Part shown: positions 45,037-53,727 of the stretch, piece by piece
How the letters are laid out: the number at the start of each line of letters is the position of its first letter
How positions within the stretch are numbered: position 1 is the stretch's first letter
Source of the DNA: F22 sp963675625
Lineage (GTDB): Bacteria > Bacteroidota > Bacteroidia > Bacteroidales > Bacteroidaceae
NCBI GenBank assembly: GCA_963675625.1
Contig: OY776497.1
Span: forward strand, 372,001 to 436,000
DNA: 64,000 nucleotides
Reading direction: 5' to 3'
The notes under the pieces: model-generated
Databases searched by the model: none
What the model saw: the letters and a program-made list of their open reading frames with translations, nothing else
Told to the model about the DNA's origin: nothing
Position numbers and translations under genes: made by a program

Positions 45037-45070
45037 CATTTCTGAGTTAGAAATGCCTAATTATTTTTTA
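45003..45070 (+). terminator. Tandem hairpin terminators of small RNA copy 3
   Basis: The first hairpin is GGTTGTC/GACAACC (45003-45020) with loop GTGA and T-rich tail. The second is TAGGCATTTCT (45033-45043) pairing with AGAAATGCCTA (45049-45059) around GAGTT, followed by TTATTTTTTA. Confidence 0.8.
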
Positions 45071-45170
45071 TAGGGATTTCTTCCCTTATCCATAGACATA
45101 AAAAAAGCGCAGATATATACTATCCACGCCTCATTTTATATAGGTACGCACAGGTACGTATTCTCCACCG

Positions 45171-45896
45171 TCATTTCTTTAGCTCCCTACAAGGTGCCCA
45201 TTCTTCCTCAGTCTTTTTAACCCGCTTCTTTAAGCGAAGACGAAATGATACTGGAGAACCATCCACCATAATGACACTGTGCGCGAAAAAAGCAATCAAC
45301 GATCCCAGCATCGCCCCAATGATGACATCCAAAGCAAAATGCTGAAACAGATATATCCTAGATACCCCTACACCTACAGCGATCAAGAAACACACATACT
45401 TCGCCCACCCCTTTACATTAAACGCCAAGAACATAAACACAGCAAACGCAGCCATAGTATGCCCCGACGGGAAGGTATTACAACTATGCACCTGCACTCC
45501 ATCTACCAAGTGAAGACTAGCCATCTGTCCATAAAGCCCAAACGGACGCTTTGTATGAGGGAATATATAATGTTTTAGACCATACGTCAAGACAAGCGCC
45601 AACAAGCTGTTACACGTCACCGCAAGCGCCAATGCCCGGCGACGTACTATATATAAGATCAACACCACAGGCGCAATAAACATGAACTCCCCAAAATGAG
45701 TCACCCATTTAAAGAAATCATCCGCCCAGAGGGCATGAAACTGATTCAAAACCAACGATGACTTATTGGGACCAAACAAAATCACAGGGAGCAATAAGAC
45801 ACCCATCATCACGACAAGCATACCCAACAAGAGCTTCTGCGAATGAAAAAATTCTTTAGTCATACCTCTACGTTTGTTTATTTGTTGCGACAGCAT
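45171..45896 (-). CDS. PAP2-family membrane phosphatase (lipid phosphatase type)
   Basis: The 241-residue integral membrane protein has about six hydrophobic segments and the three PAP2 motifs: the Lys/Arg-Pro motif ending TKRPFG (about 115-120), FPSGHTMAAF (about 142-151) and SRIYLFQHFALDVIIGAMLG (about 183-202). Relatives remove phosphate from lipid A, undecaprenyl diphosphate or phosphatidate at the periplasmic face. The C-terminal tail is Lys/Arg/Glu-rich. Translation starts at 45896 or at Met12 (45863), which gives a more usual short N-terminus. It is divergent from two glycosyltransferases of the lipid-sugar type, suggesting a role in lipid A or lipid carrier modification. TATCTTTG on minus at 45913-45920 is a likely -7 box. 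Confidence 0.88.
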   Translation of the reverse strand: MLSQQINKRRGMTKEFFHSQKLLLGMLVVMMGVLLLPVILFGPNKSSLVLNQFHALWADDFFKWVTHFGEFMFIAPVVLILYIVRRRALALAVTCNSLLALVLTYGLKHYIFPHTKRPFGLYGQMASLHLVDGVQVHSCNTFPSGHTMAAFAVFMFLAFNVKGWAKYVCFLIAVGVGVSRIYLFQHFALDVIIGAMLGSLIAFFAHSVIMVDGSPVSFRLRLKKRVKKTEEEWAPCRELKK

Positions 45897-46212
45897 TATT
45901 CCGTTTTCGTGTCAAAGATAACAAATAATGCCTACTATATCTATACAAAAATGTTAAAATGACATGACAGTTATATGACAGAAAAAGCACAACACCATTC
46001 TGACACACAGCTTATTCACACAATCCACACCTATATCGAGTAACTTATATGTAACAAACACCCCCTTATTTATTTTATTTACTATTAACCACGCATTTTC
46101 TTTCCATTAAGTTTGTCTAGTTCATAAATTCTCCATAATTTCGCTTTTTTCCATTCCGTAGGTCCCCGACATTACAGAGCCCAATCTCTCACAAAACAAA
46201 CTAAAGAAAAAG
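45897..46212. other. Divergent intergenic region, PAP2 gene / glycosyltransferase
   Basis: This 316-bp AT-rich gap holds the PAP2 -7 box (minus, 45913-45920) and a degenerate candidate for the rightward genes. I see no further gene, hairpin or repeat. Confidence 0.5.
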
Positions 46213-47868
46213 ATGCAACACCCCATTACTACACTTACCCGATCCAACTATTTTCTCTTCGGATTATTTGCCGTAGCCTTCCTTTTGTGCCTATTCAACG
46301 CCTGGGGATACCCCATATTTATAGTTGATGAAGCCCGCAATAGCGCCTGCGCCATGGAAATGTTCCAGAGCCACCACTGGTTTCTCCCCACCTACAACTA
46401 CACCCTCCGCACCGACAAGCCCCCCTTGCATTACTTCTTTATGATGCTCGCCTATAAAAGCTTCGGCATCAACGTATTTGGCGCCCGCTTCTTCTCCGCC
46501 CTCTTCGGCGCCAGCACCATCACCATCGTCTACCACCACACCAAGAAATGGCTAGGCGACCTCACCGCCTTCTGGAGTGCCTTTATCCTTCTCGTCTCCA
46601 TCCACTTTATCTTCGAAAGTCACCTAGGCGTCCCCGACCCCTACCTCATCTTCTTCTTTACAGCCACCTGCCTCTACTTCTACAAAGGCATCCAAAGCAA
46701 CAGCCTACGCGACTTCCTATGGATGTACCTCTTTATGGCCCTAGGCTTCCTAAGTAAAGGTCCCATCGCCATCCTGCTACCCAGTGTGATCTTCCTCATA
46801 TACCTCCTTATAACCAAACGCCTCAGCTGGTCACAAATAGCCCAGATGAAGCCCCTTTTAGGCCTATTGATCTTCCTAGTCATCACCGTACCCTGGTTCG
46901 TCATCAACGGACTACAAACCGATTGGACCTGGACCCAAGGCTTCTTCCTCAAGCACAACGTCGGTCGCTTCTCCCAATCCATGGAAGGCCACCACGGCCC
47001 TTTCTTCCTCCCCACATTATATATACTCCTTGGACTCTTTCCCTTCTCCTTCATCCTGCCCCAAGCCATCAGCTACCTCTATCAGCGTCGCCACCGCCTA
47101 CACAACTACCGACTCAACTACGAAACACAAGGCGGCACAGGCTTCCTACTATTCAGCATCATTGCCGCAGCCGTCGTCCTCGTATTTTTCTCCATCAGCC
47201 ATACCAAACTCATCCACTACACCCTACCCACCTATCCCTTCCTAGCCATACTGATAGGTTTCTACCTCGCCCAACCGAGGATGCGTTTTTACAATATACG
47301 CGCCAGCTATTGGATCAGCCTCCTCATCGCCCTATTGATCCCCATAGCCGCCAACATCGGCATGCAGCTCGACCCCTCGCTCGCCCCTATCCATCAATAT
47401 GCCCTATGGCTCATCATCCTCCCAGCAGGCATCTTGGTAGCCTTCTTCTTGCGCCATGATCTATACACCCACCTCACCGCCGTAGGCATCACCACCACCC
47501 TGACAAGTCTGGTTTTCTTCGGCATCCTAGCCCCCAAGATAGGACAACAAGACCCCGTACAGCAAACCCTCCCAGCCCTACAAGATCACCCAGTAGGCCA
47601 CGTAGGACGCTTCGCTGCCGCCTACCCCTTCTACCTACGTAGACCGATTATCGACGTAGCACCAGCAGAGATCAGCTCATTTTTCGCCCGCCATCCCGAT
47701 GGCATATTGATAGGTCGTCGTCGCGCCTTCCAGCACATCACCCTCACCGTGCCATGCGACACCATCTACCTAGGCAAAGACATTTTTGAAGAAACCCAAA
47801 CCCTTGCCATCGCCCTGAGAAAGCACCGATTCAGTACCCAAGCCCACAAAGCCGTACACCAACCATAA
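46213..47868 (+). CDS. Membrane glycosyltransferase, GT39/ArnT-like
   Basis: The 551-residue protein has about 11-12 hydrophobic segments and the ArnT/PMT N-terminal signature FIVDEARNSACAMEM (about residues 35-49, with the essential Asp-Glu) and the following TDKPPLHYFF. ArnT-type enzymes move a sugar from a polyprenyl phosphate carrier to lipid A or proteins at the periplasmic face. The GT2 gene that begins 40 bp downstream is of the type that makes polyprenyl-phosphate-sugar, so the pair forms a donor-plus-transferase module. The coding strand is markedly C-rich, with many C-ending codons, unlike most of the genes before 42 kb. A 14-bp tandem duplication spans its stop codon. Confidence 0.88.
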   Translation: MQHPITTLTRSNYFLFGLFAVAFLLCLFNAWGYPIFIVDEARNSACAMEMFQSHHWFLPTYNYTLRTDKPPLHYFFMMLAYKSFGINVFGARFFSALFGASTITIVYHHTKKWLGDLTAFWSAFILLVSIHFIFESHLGVPDPYLIFFFTATCLYFYKGIQSNSLRDFLWMYLFMALGFLSKGPIAILLPSVIFLIYLLITKRLSWSQIAQMKPLLGLLIFLVITVPWFVINGLQTDWTWTQGFFLKHNVGRFSQSMEGHHGPFFLPTLYILLGLFPFSFILPQAISYLYQRRHRLHNYRLNYETQGGTGFLLFSIIAAAVVLVFFSISHTKLIHYTLPTYPFLAILIGFYLAQPRMRFYNIRASYWISLLIALLIPIAANIGMQLDPSLAPIHQYALWLIILPAGILVAFFLRHDLYTHLTAVGITTTLTSLVFFGILAPKIGQQDPVQQTLPALQDHPVGHVGRFAAAYPFYLRRPIIDVAPAEISSFFARHPDGILIGRRRAFQHITLTVPCDTIYLGKDIFEETQTLAIALRKHRFSTQAHKAVHQP

Positions 47869-47888
47869 TCATACAACCATAATCATAC
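47861..47888 (+). repeat. 14-bp tandem duplication across the GT39 stop codon
   Basis: AACCATAATCATAC occurs twice back to back (47861-47874 and 47875-47888). The first copy contains the GT39 stop codon. Confidence 0.8.
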
Positions 47889-47908
47889 ACCAAATAACTA
47901 TAGACACC

Positions 47909-48871
47909 ATGACCCACATACATCCCACCCCCATCGACTGCTCCATAGTCATCCCCATGTACAACGAAGCAGGCAACGTAAGTCTCCTAGTCGAGCAGAT
48001 ACACCTCGCCATGAGCGCCTACACCTATGAAATCATCCTGGTAGACGACTGCTCCACCGACAACACCCGAGAAGAAATCACAGCCCTCCAAGACCCCCAT
48101 ATCGTGCTTATCGAACTGCGTAAAAACAGCGGTCAGAGCGCCGCCCTCTTTGCCGGGATCGACCAAGCCCAAGGCCAATACATCATCACAATGGACGGCG
48201 ATCTACAAAACGATCCAGCCGATATCCCCATGATGCTACACACCCTAGAAGAGAAAGATTGCGACGTCGTGACCGGCATCCGCCAACACCGCCAAGACAA
48301 CCACCTACGCATGTGGTTATCCCGTCGAGCCAATGCCCTCATCGGTCGCGCCACAGGTTTAGACATCCAAGACAACGGCTGTGCCCTAAAAGTTTTCAAA
48401 CGCGACATCGCCAAAGAGATTGAACTGTACGGCGAATTTCACCGCTACATCATACTTGTAGCCAATATGAACGGTGCCCGCATCGAACAAGTTCCCGTAC
48501 ACCACCACCCCCGTCGCTACGGCGTATCCAAATACGGGCTCAACCGCACCTTCAAAGTCATGAACGACCTCCTACTCATCCTCTTTCGTCAGAACTTCCT
48601 ACAGAAACCCATCTACCTCTTCGGCAGCATAGGCATGGGCCTCTTTGCCCTCGGTTGCCTAGTCAACCTCTACCTCCTAATCGTCAAATTGATGGGCCAA
48701 GACATCTGGGGCCGTCCCCTACTCCTACTAGGCATAATGCTCGTCCTTATCGGAGTCCAATTCTTTATGATAGGCCTCGTACTCGACCTCCAGATGCGCA
48801 CTTACTACGAGTCCCAGAATAAGCGTCCCTACAAGATACGCCGCGTGACCACCTTTCATAAAATAATATAA
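47909..48871 (+). CDS. GT2 polyprenyl-phosphate glycosyltransferase (ArnC/DPM-like)
   Basis: The 320-residue protein has a GT-A domain with CSIVIPMYNEAGNVSLL at the N-terminus, VDDCSTDNT, and the metal-binding DGDLQNDP (about 95-102). Two membrane segments follow at about 235-262 and 270-300. This layout is that of ArnC- and DPM1-like enzymes, which load a sugar onto undecaprenyl phosphate at the cytoplasmic face. With the ArnT-like enzyme upstream it would supply lipid-linked sugar for envelope modification. No deoxysugar synthesis genes are beside it, so the sugar is unknown. It has the same C-rich codon use as its neighbours. Confidence 0.9.
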   Translation: MTHIHPTPIDCSIVIPMYNEAGNVSLLVEQIHLAMSAYTYEIILVDDCSTDNTREEITALQDPHIVLIELRKNSGQSAALFAGIDQAQGQYIITMDGDLQNDPADIPMMLHTLEEKDCDVVTGIRQHRQDNHLRMWLSRRANALIGRATGLDIQDNGCALKVFKRDIAKEIELYGEFHRYIILVANMNGARIEQVPVHHHPRRYGVSKYGLNRTFKVMNDLLLILFRQNFLQKPIYLFGSIGMGLFALGCLVNLYLLIVKLMGQDIWGRPLLLLGIMLVLIGVQFFMIGLVLDLQMRTYYESQNKRPYKIRRVTTFHKII

Positions 48872-49032
48872 ATTCACAAAGCATCCACCATTTTTTCCAA
48901 CACAACCCCCATCCACCCCACTTTTTTTGCTTACTTTTACAGAGTCTTTCATTTATTGAGAACAACGTAAATCTATTATTTATACAGTCCCCTGCTGATA
49001 CCTCTTATACCAGCAGCGTCAACACCCAAGCT

Positions 49033-49665
49033 ATGACAATACATTTGAAAAATATAGGCCGACTTCTCAGTCTCATGCTCCTAGCAAGCACCCTATTTTG
49101 CATGACCTCATGCAACGACAATGACAACGAAAGCCTCTACTCCATATGGGAAACCAGCATCAACAATCATGGTTCCGACTTCACCTTTGATGCCCAAGGC
49201 CGCTGCTATGCTACAGGCTCCATTGGCGCAACAGGCTTTGACGAAAACTTCGTAGGTCACGGATGGAAACATTACGCCACATGGGAAATATCAGAAGACG
49301 GCAAACGCCTTCCCCGAGAATACTATACCGAAATCGTAGGTGTCAGTCCCCACCAATTTTATATAGGTACCGACCACACCATCACCACCTACTACATCTC
49401 CGATGCCGAAGCCATGGCCAAGAAGAGCGACACCGCATCCTTTACATTCAATGACACCTACGCCGACCCCCTTCGCGGCAGCATCATGTGCGTTGATGGT
49501 TCCTACATACAGATTATCGGTTGGACCGCAGGAACATGTGCCAGTTTCTGCGCCATAGAACACCTCGGCACCCTCAGCGATGGCCGCAAGATATATGGCG
49601 TATCCATCTACGAGAAAATGAGCGACAAGGAACTAGCTACATACCAAAGCACCTATCACGAATAG
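49033..49665 (+). CDS. Putative lipoprotein of unknown function
   Basis: The 210-residue protein has a signal sequence with lipobox FCMTSC (Cys27) followed by an Asn/Asp-rich linker (NDNDNES). The mature part is probably beta-rich (SIWETSINNHGSDFTFDAQGRCY; WKHYATWEISEDGKRL) and resembles the lipocalin-like or DUF-type lipoproteins common in Bacteroidales, but I cannot name the family. It shares the C-rich codon use of the region. The next lipoprotein gene begins 62 bp downstream. Confidence 0.7.
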   Translation: MTIHLKNIGRLLSLMLLASTLFCMTSCNDNDNESLYSIWETSINNHGSDFTFDAQGRCYATGSIGATGFDENFVGHGWKHYATWEISEDGKRLPREYYTEIVGVSPHQFYIGTDHTITTYYISDAEAMAKKSDTASFTFNDTYADPLRGSIMCVDGSYIQIIGWTAGTCASFCAIEHLGTLSDGRKIYGVSIYEKMSDKELATYQSTYHE

Positions 49666-49727
49666 ATCGTTTCCTTCTCCTCCCCCGTTAAGAAGAAATC
49701 ACATGCAACAAAAAAACGTATAACACG

Positions 49728-50561
49728 ATGAAAAACAAAGTCTTACTCCTAGTCCTGTGTACCCTCTGTCTTAGTGCCTGCCGCAATACCGACCAAAGCA
49801 CCTGTGAAGAACAAATCAAAACATTCTACACAGCATACCTCACCAATGTGCTACATGAATCGTCCAAGAATGATAGCTTGTGCAAGACCTACATGACAAA
49901 AGCCATGCAAGCAAAAAGATGCCGACAAAGTTTGGCGATCGATGCCGACCCAGTTATACGTGCACAAGACACCAATACCGACGCCATCAAAACCCTACAG
50001 GTTCAACACCTCACCCATAACTGGTATATGGTCAGTTACCTATGGAATCTACAAGACAGCACAAGCATCATCCAGATTCCTATACAAGTAGCCCCCACCA
50101 AAGGCCGTTACCTCATTGCATACATGACCCCTACATGGAGCGGTACCCAATATGGTGACCAACTACTATCTACCGCACTCCAAGCCCCACAAGCCATCAA
50201 GCAATCATCCGAACAAGCCTTCTTGGAGAGCTTCTACAAAACGTATACATCCATCTATTGCACCATGCCTATAGACCTAGAGAAGCAACTCGCCACCTTG
50301 CGCACACAGCATCTATCACCACGCGCATTGACACAATTTGATCACGCATCATCCGAGTACCTCAAAGACTACCAAGATGGATACGACCTACTGATACACG
50401 ACTTCGACTTCGATGCCATGTGGTACACCACCATACAATGTACCCCATCCAGAAGCCATACCTACCAAATCACCTATACAGCAGGCGATATACACCGCAA
50501 AGTCACTGTTTCCGTAACAAAGAGAGGCACTGAATATGAGATTGATCAGTTTATCCTTTGA
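49728..50561 (+). CDS. Putative lipoprotein with two DUF3828-like repeats
   Basis: The 277-residue protein has a short signal with lipobox LSAC (Cys18) and two copies of a similar alpha/beta domain. The first spans about 25-140 (EEQIKTFYTAYLTNVL and KTYMTKAM) and the second about 160-277 (EQAFLESFYKTYTSIY and HLSPRALTQFDHA). The pattern of FYxxY followed by a leading helix, a Leu/Tyr-rich middle, and a strand pair ending each copy is DUF3828-like. The function of these domains is not established. A long inverted-repeat terminator follows, ending the lipoprotein pair. Confidence 0.68.
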   Translation: MKNKVLLLVLCTLCLSACRNTDQSTCEEQIKTFYTAYLTNVLHESSKNDSLCKTYMTKAMQAKRCRQSLAIDADPVIRAQDTNTDAIKTLQVQHLTHNWYMVSYLWNLQDSTSIIQIPIQVAPTKGRYLIAYMTPTWSGTQYGDQLLSTALQAPQAIKQSSEQAFLESFYKTYTSIYCTMPIDLEKQLATLRTQHLSPRALTQFDHASSEYLKDYQDGYDLLIHDFDFDAMWYTTIQCTPSRSHTYQITYTAGDIHRKVTVSVTKRGTEYEIDQFIL

Positions 50562-50593
50562 TCATTCCATGGATTCCTGCTAGATACTTCATA

Positions 50594-50642
50594 GACATAA
50601 AAAAACGAGCTTATCCCCTCCGATAAGCTCGTTTTTTATGTC
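50594..50642. terminator. Long inverted repeat acting as bidirectional terminator
   Basis: The left arm (AGACATA, A-run, CGAGCTTATC) pairs over about 22 bp with the right arm (GATAAGCTCG, T-run, TATGTCT) around CCCTCC, with one extra A in the left arm. Both sides carry homopolymer runs. Confidence 0.88.
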
Positions 50643-50789
50643 TATATGGCCATATATTTCACATTTATCTTCCATCAGTTCACTTTTTCCCAATAAAACA
50701 TGGCCATCTGCTAAATTAACATTATATTTACAAACCGATTGTATAAAAAGAATCGAAACGTTAATGACAACTCTAAAGAATATCTCAAA

Positions 50790-53459
50790 ATGAACCGTAC
50801 AAAACGACTTATTTTACTCAGTGTACTCCTCCTCACAGTGGCCCATGGATACAGTCAAACCACAACAAAATCGACGCCACCCAAAGCCACCAAAGAACTC
50901 AAAATTCACACCATCAAAGACCCTAGCACCCTAAACACCCTAGGGCACGATTATCTTCAACAAAAGAACTATACCAAAGCATTTGAATGCTTCCAAGCAT
51001 CCGCCAAAGCAGGAGATCCTACCGGTCTATATAATCTAGGGTCTATATACGAAAAAGGAACCGGTGTCCCCAAAGACCTACCCAAAGCTTTAAGCAACTA
51101 CAGATTGGCCGCCAAGCAAGGCAATCTCGAAGCCATCACGGCCCTTGGATTTTTATTTGAATCTGGCACAGGCCTCCCCCAAGACTATACACAAGCCATG
51201 AAATATTATAAGCAAGCAGCCGACCAAGGATATGCTAAAGCCCAAAACAATCTAGGCTACATGTACGATAGAGGAGCTGGCGTCGCCCAGGACTACACAC
51301 AAGCCGTCAAGTACTATAAGCTAGCCGCCGCACAAGGCCATGCTGGCGCTCAAAACAATCTAGCATACATGTACGATAACGGCACGGGAGTCGCCAAAGA
51401 TCTATCTAAAGCCATCGAGTACTACAAGCTAGCAGCCGCACAAGGCCATCCTGGCGCTCAATACAATCTAGGATACATGTACGATAACGGCTCAGGAGTC
51501 TCCAAAGATCTAACTAAAGCCATCAAGTACTACAAGCTAGCAGCCGATCAAGGGTTTGTTCCAGCCCAATACCAACTGGGCCTCACATACATACATAACA
51601 ACCAAAATGCAGACCAAGCCATCAAGTACCTCGAGATGGCCCTCCAAAAAGGATATGACGACGCCATATTCCCCTTGGCCACCTTGTATATCAAAAGCAA
51701 GCATCCCCATAAAATCAACAAAAACATCTTTACATACTACAAGCTAGCCGCCGACCAAGGTCTCATCCCCGCTCAATATCTAATAGGAAGCATCTACCTC
51801 AATGGCACCCCCACCTCTCGAGATTTTGCACAAGCCATCAAATACTTTAAGATGGCCGCCCATCAAGGTCATGCACCCTCCATGTATGTCCTATCTACAA
51901 TGTACCACAAAGGCCAAGGAGTCGATAAAGACGACAAGGAATCCTTGAAATACGCTAAAATGGCCGCCGACCAAGGAGATCCAGCCTTCCAGTACGACCT
52001 CGGATACAAGTACCTCGCAGGTATAGGCGTAGCTACAGATTACAACAAAGCCATGGAGTACTTTAAGCTAGCCGCCGAACAAGGCCTTGACATCGCCATG
52101 CTTTTTAAAGGCATGATGCATATGGAAGGCGTTGGCGTCCCAATCGATGTAGAAGAATCCGTAAAATACTTGAAGCAAGCAGCACAGCTCGGCAATAAAG
52201 AAGCCATAGACGTGCTTCAATATTTTGAAATCTATATAGATAAAGACGGAAAAATCAAGACCCCAACCGACACAGCACTCGCTCACCCCTCAGACACCAT
52301 AGACATCAGCACCATCACCGACCCGAATATCCTCGACAGCCTAGGCGTCCGATACTATACCCAAAAGAATTACACCAAAGCCATCACATGCTTGAAATCC
52401 GCAGCAGATGCCGGCAATGCCCAATCACAATACAGAATGGGCTGTATATTAGAAAGCGGTTCAGTAGTCAAGAAAAACTTAAAGATGGCCATAAGCTACT
52501 ATAGATTAGCCGCCAAACAAGGCCACCCCGATGCACTCTATACCATTGGCTACTTGTTTGAAACAGGCAAAGGCCTCCCCAAAAATGACACACAAGCCAT
52601 CAACTTCTACAAACAAGCCATCGAGAAAGGCAATCACAAAGCAGAATATAGCCTAGGCTACATGTACGACAGAGGCGATGGCGTAGCCCAAGATTATGCA
52701 CAAGCAGTCAAATACTATACCCCCGCAGCTCTCCACGGCAATGCAAATGCCCAAAACAACTTGGCCTATCTGTACGAAAACGGCTTGGGCGTAGACAAGG
52801 ACCTATCGGCAGCAGCCAATTACTATAGACTAGCCGCCGACCAAGGACATGCCAAAGCGCAAAACAACTTAGGCTATATGTACCAACAAGGCATTGGAGT
52901 CAGTAAAGATATACCCAAAGCCAAAAAATACTATAAGCTAGCCGCCAATCAAGGCCTTGCCTCAGCACAATATCTACTAGGAGTGTCCTATATGACCTTT
53001 GTAAGAGACACAACAAAGCTACCATATGCCGCCAAATATTTAGAGATGGCCGCCCAGCAAGGTCACCTAAAAGCAGCCAAGCGACTAGGGCTTATGTACA
53101 ACACAGGTCTTCTTGTAGCCCAAAGCTACATGAAATCCTTTGAATACTTTAAGATAGCTGCCGACCTAGGAGATCCCGAAGCAGAATTCCAAGTTGGCTG
53201 TATGTATCTGTATGCCCAAGGAGTAGCTCGAAATACTTTCGAAGCACTTAAGTACCTCAAATTATCCGCTGAACAAGGCCATGCGAATGCGATGTATGAA
53301 ATAGGCGGGATGTACTCACGCGGAGACGGCGTAGAGCGTAACATCACATTAGCAATTAAGTATCTAAAAAGAGCTGCGAAGCATGGTGCACCAGAAGCAA
53401 TAAAACTTCTCAAGAAGTTGGATACTTTTGAAGTGAATAGGGTTTATTCGGGAGATTAG
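50790..53459 (+). CDS. Large secreted Sel1-repeat protein
   Basis: The 889-residue protein has a signal peptide (about 1-23, ending HGYSQ) and some 22 Sel1-type repeats of 36 residues (pattern A..QG...A...LG..Y..G.GV..D...A..YY..AA). The array is organised as two blocks. A unit opening IKDPSTLNTLG with QQKNYTKAFEC near residue 40 recurs near residue 505 as ITDPNILDSLG with TQKNYTKAITC, and the following repeats match in order. Sel1 arrays form solenoids that bind proteins or peptides and act in envelope stress or assembly in other bacteria. I chose the ATG at 50790, giving a proper signal; the longer in-frame version adds 17 charged residues. No enzymatic domain is present. Confidence 0.88.
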   Translation: MNRTKRLILLSVLLLTVAHGYSQTTTKSTPPKATKELKIHTIKDPSTLNTLGHDYLQQKNYTKAFECFQASAKAGDPTGLYNLGSIYEKGTGVPKDLPKALSNYRLAAKQGNLEAITALGFLFESGTGLPQDYTQAMKYYKQAADQGYAKAQNNLGYMYDRGAGVAQDYTQAVKYYKLAAAQGHAGAQNNLAYMYDNGTGVAKDLSKAIEYYKLAAAQGHPGAQYNLGYMYDNGSGVSKDLTKAIKYYKLAADQGFVPAQYQLGLTYIHNNQNADQAIKYLEMALQKGYDDAIFPLATLYIKSKHPHKINKNIFTYYKLAADQGLIPAQYLIGSIYLNGTPTSRDFAQAIKYFKMAAHQGHAPSMYVLSTMYHKGQGVDKDDKESLKYAKMAADQGDPAFQYDLGYKYLAGIGVATDYNKAMEYFKLAAEQGLDIAMLFKGMMHMEGVGVPIDVEESVKYLKQAAQLGNKEAIDVLQYFEIYIDKDGKIKTPTDTALAHPSDTIDISTITDPNILDSLGVRYYTQKNYTKAITCLKSAADAGNAQSQYRMGCILESGSVVKKNLKMAISYYRLAAKQGHPDALYTIGYLFETGKGLPKNDTQAINFYKQAIEKGNHKAEYSLGYMYDRGDGVAQDYAQAVKYYTPAALHGNANAQNNLAYLYENGLGVDKDLSAAANYYRLAADQGHAKAQNNLGYMYQQGIGVSKDIPKAKKYYKLAANQGLASAQYLLGVSYMTFVRDTTKLPYAAKYLEMAAQQGHLKAAKRLGLMYNTGLLVAQSYMKSFEYFKIAADLGDPEAEFQVGCMYLYAQGVARNTFEALKYLKLSAEQGHANAMYEIGGMYSRGDGVERNITLAIKYLKRAAKHGAPEAIKLLKKLDTFEVNRVYSGD

Positions 53460-53727
53460 GAGGGGGCTATTATTCATGTTGATTTAATTGACTATCGATG
53501 GCTTATAGGTGAGTGGTTCTTGACTTCAAAGGTTGAGTTACTCCACCTCTTGGCCATTGATAATCAGTGACATTTTATGCAAGCCAGTATGATAGCTCAT
53601 CAATGTAATACAGATCTCTTCTAGAAAGTCAGCTGTGTCAATTAATGGTTTTGTTTTCTACTTTCATGATTGTCTATTTTACAAAACCTTCCTAATCCTA
53701 TAGTAAATAATTTATAATCACTTAGAC

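Larger units (their letters stand above)
44759..45170. other. Intergenic region with terminator and small RNA copy 3
   Basis: This 412-bp region has no protein gene. In order, it holds the acyltransferase terminator (44783-44820), the promoter and body of small RNA copy 3 (44927-45036), a second hairpin (45032-45070), and a stretch that overlaps the 3' side of the PAP2 gene with no further feature seen. Confidence 0.7.

Noticed and set aside
46923..47459. 178-codon Pro/His/Ser-rich frame inside the GT39 gene
   Set aside because: Frame-shifted shadow of a C-rich gene; composition is explained by C-rich codons read out of frame.
50790..53459. Regular DNA repeats that could suggest a CRISPR array
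   Set aside because: The repeats are in-frame 36-residue Sel1 units with varied sequence, not identical direct repeats with unique spacers.
53460..53727. Possible small gene or attachment site between the Sel1 gene and McrC
   Set aside because: No open frame with a promoter, no tRNA and no direct repeats were found; nothing specific supports an integration boundary.
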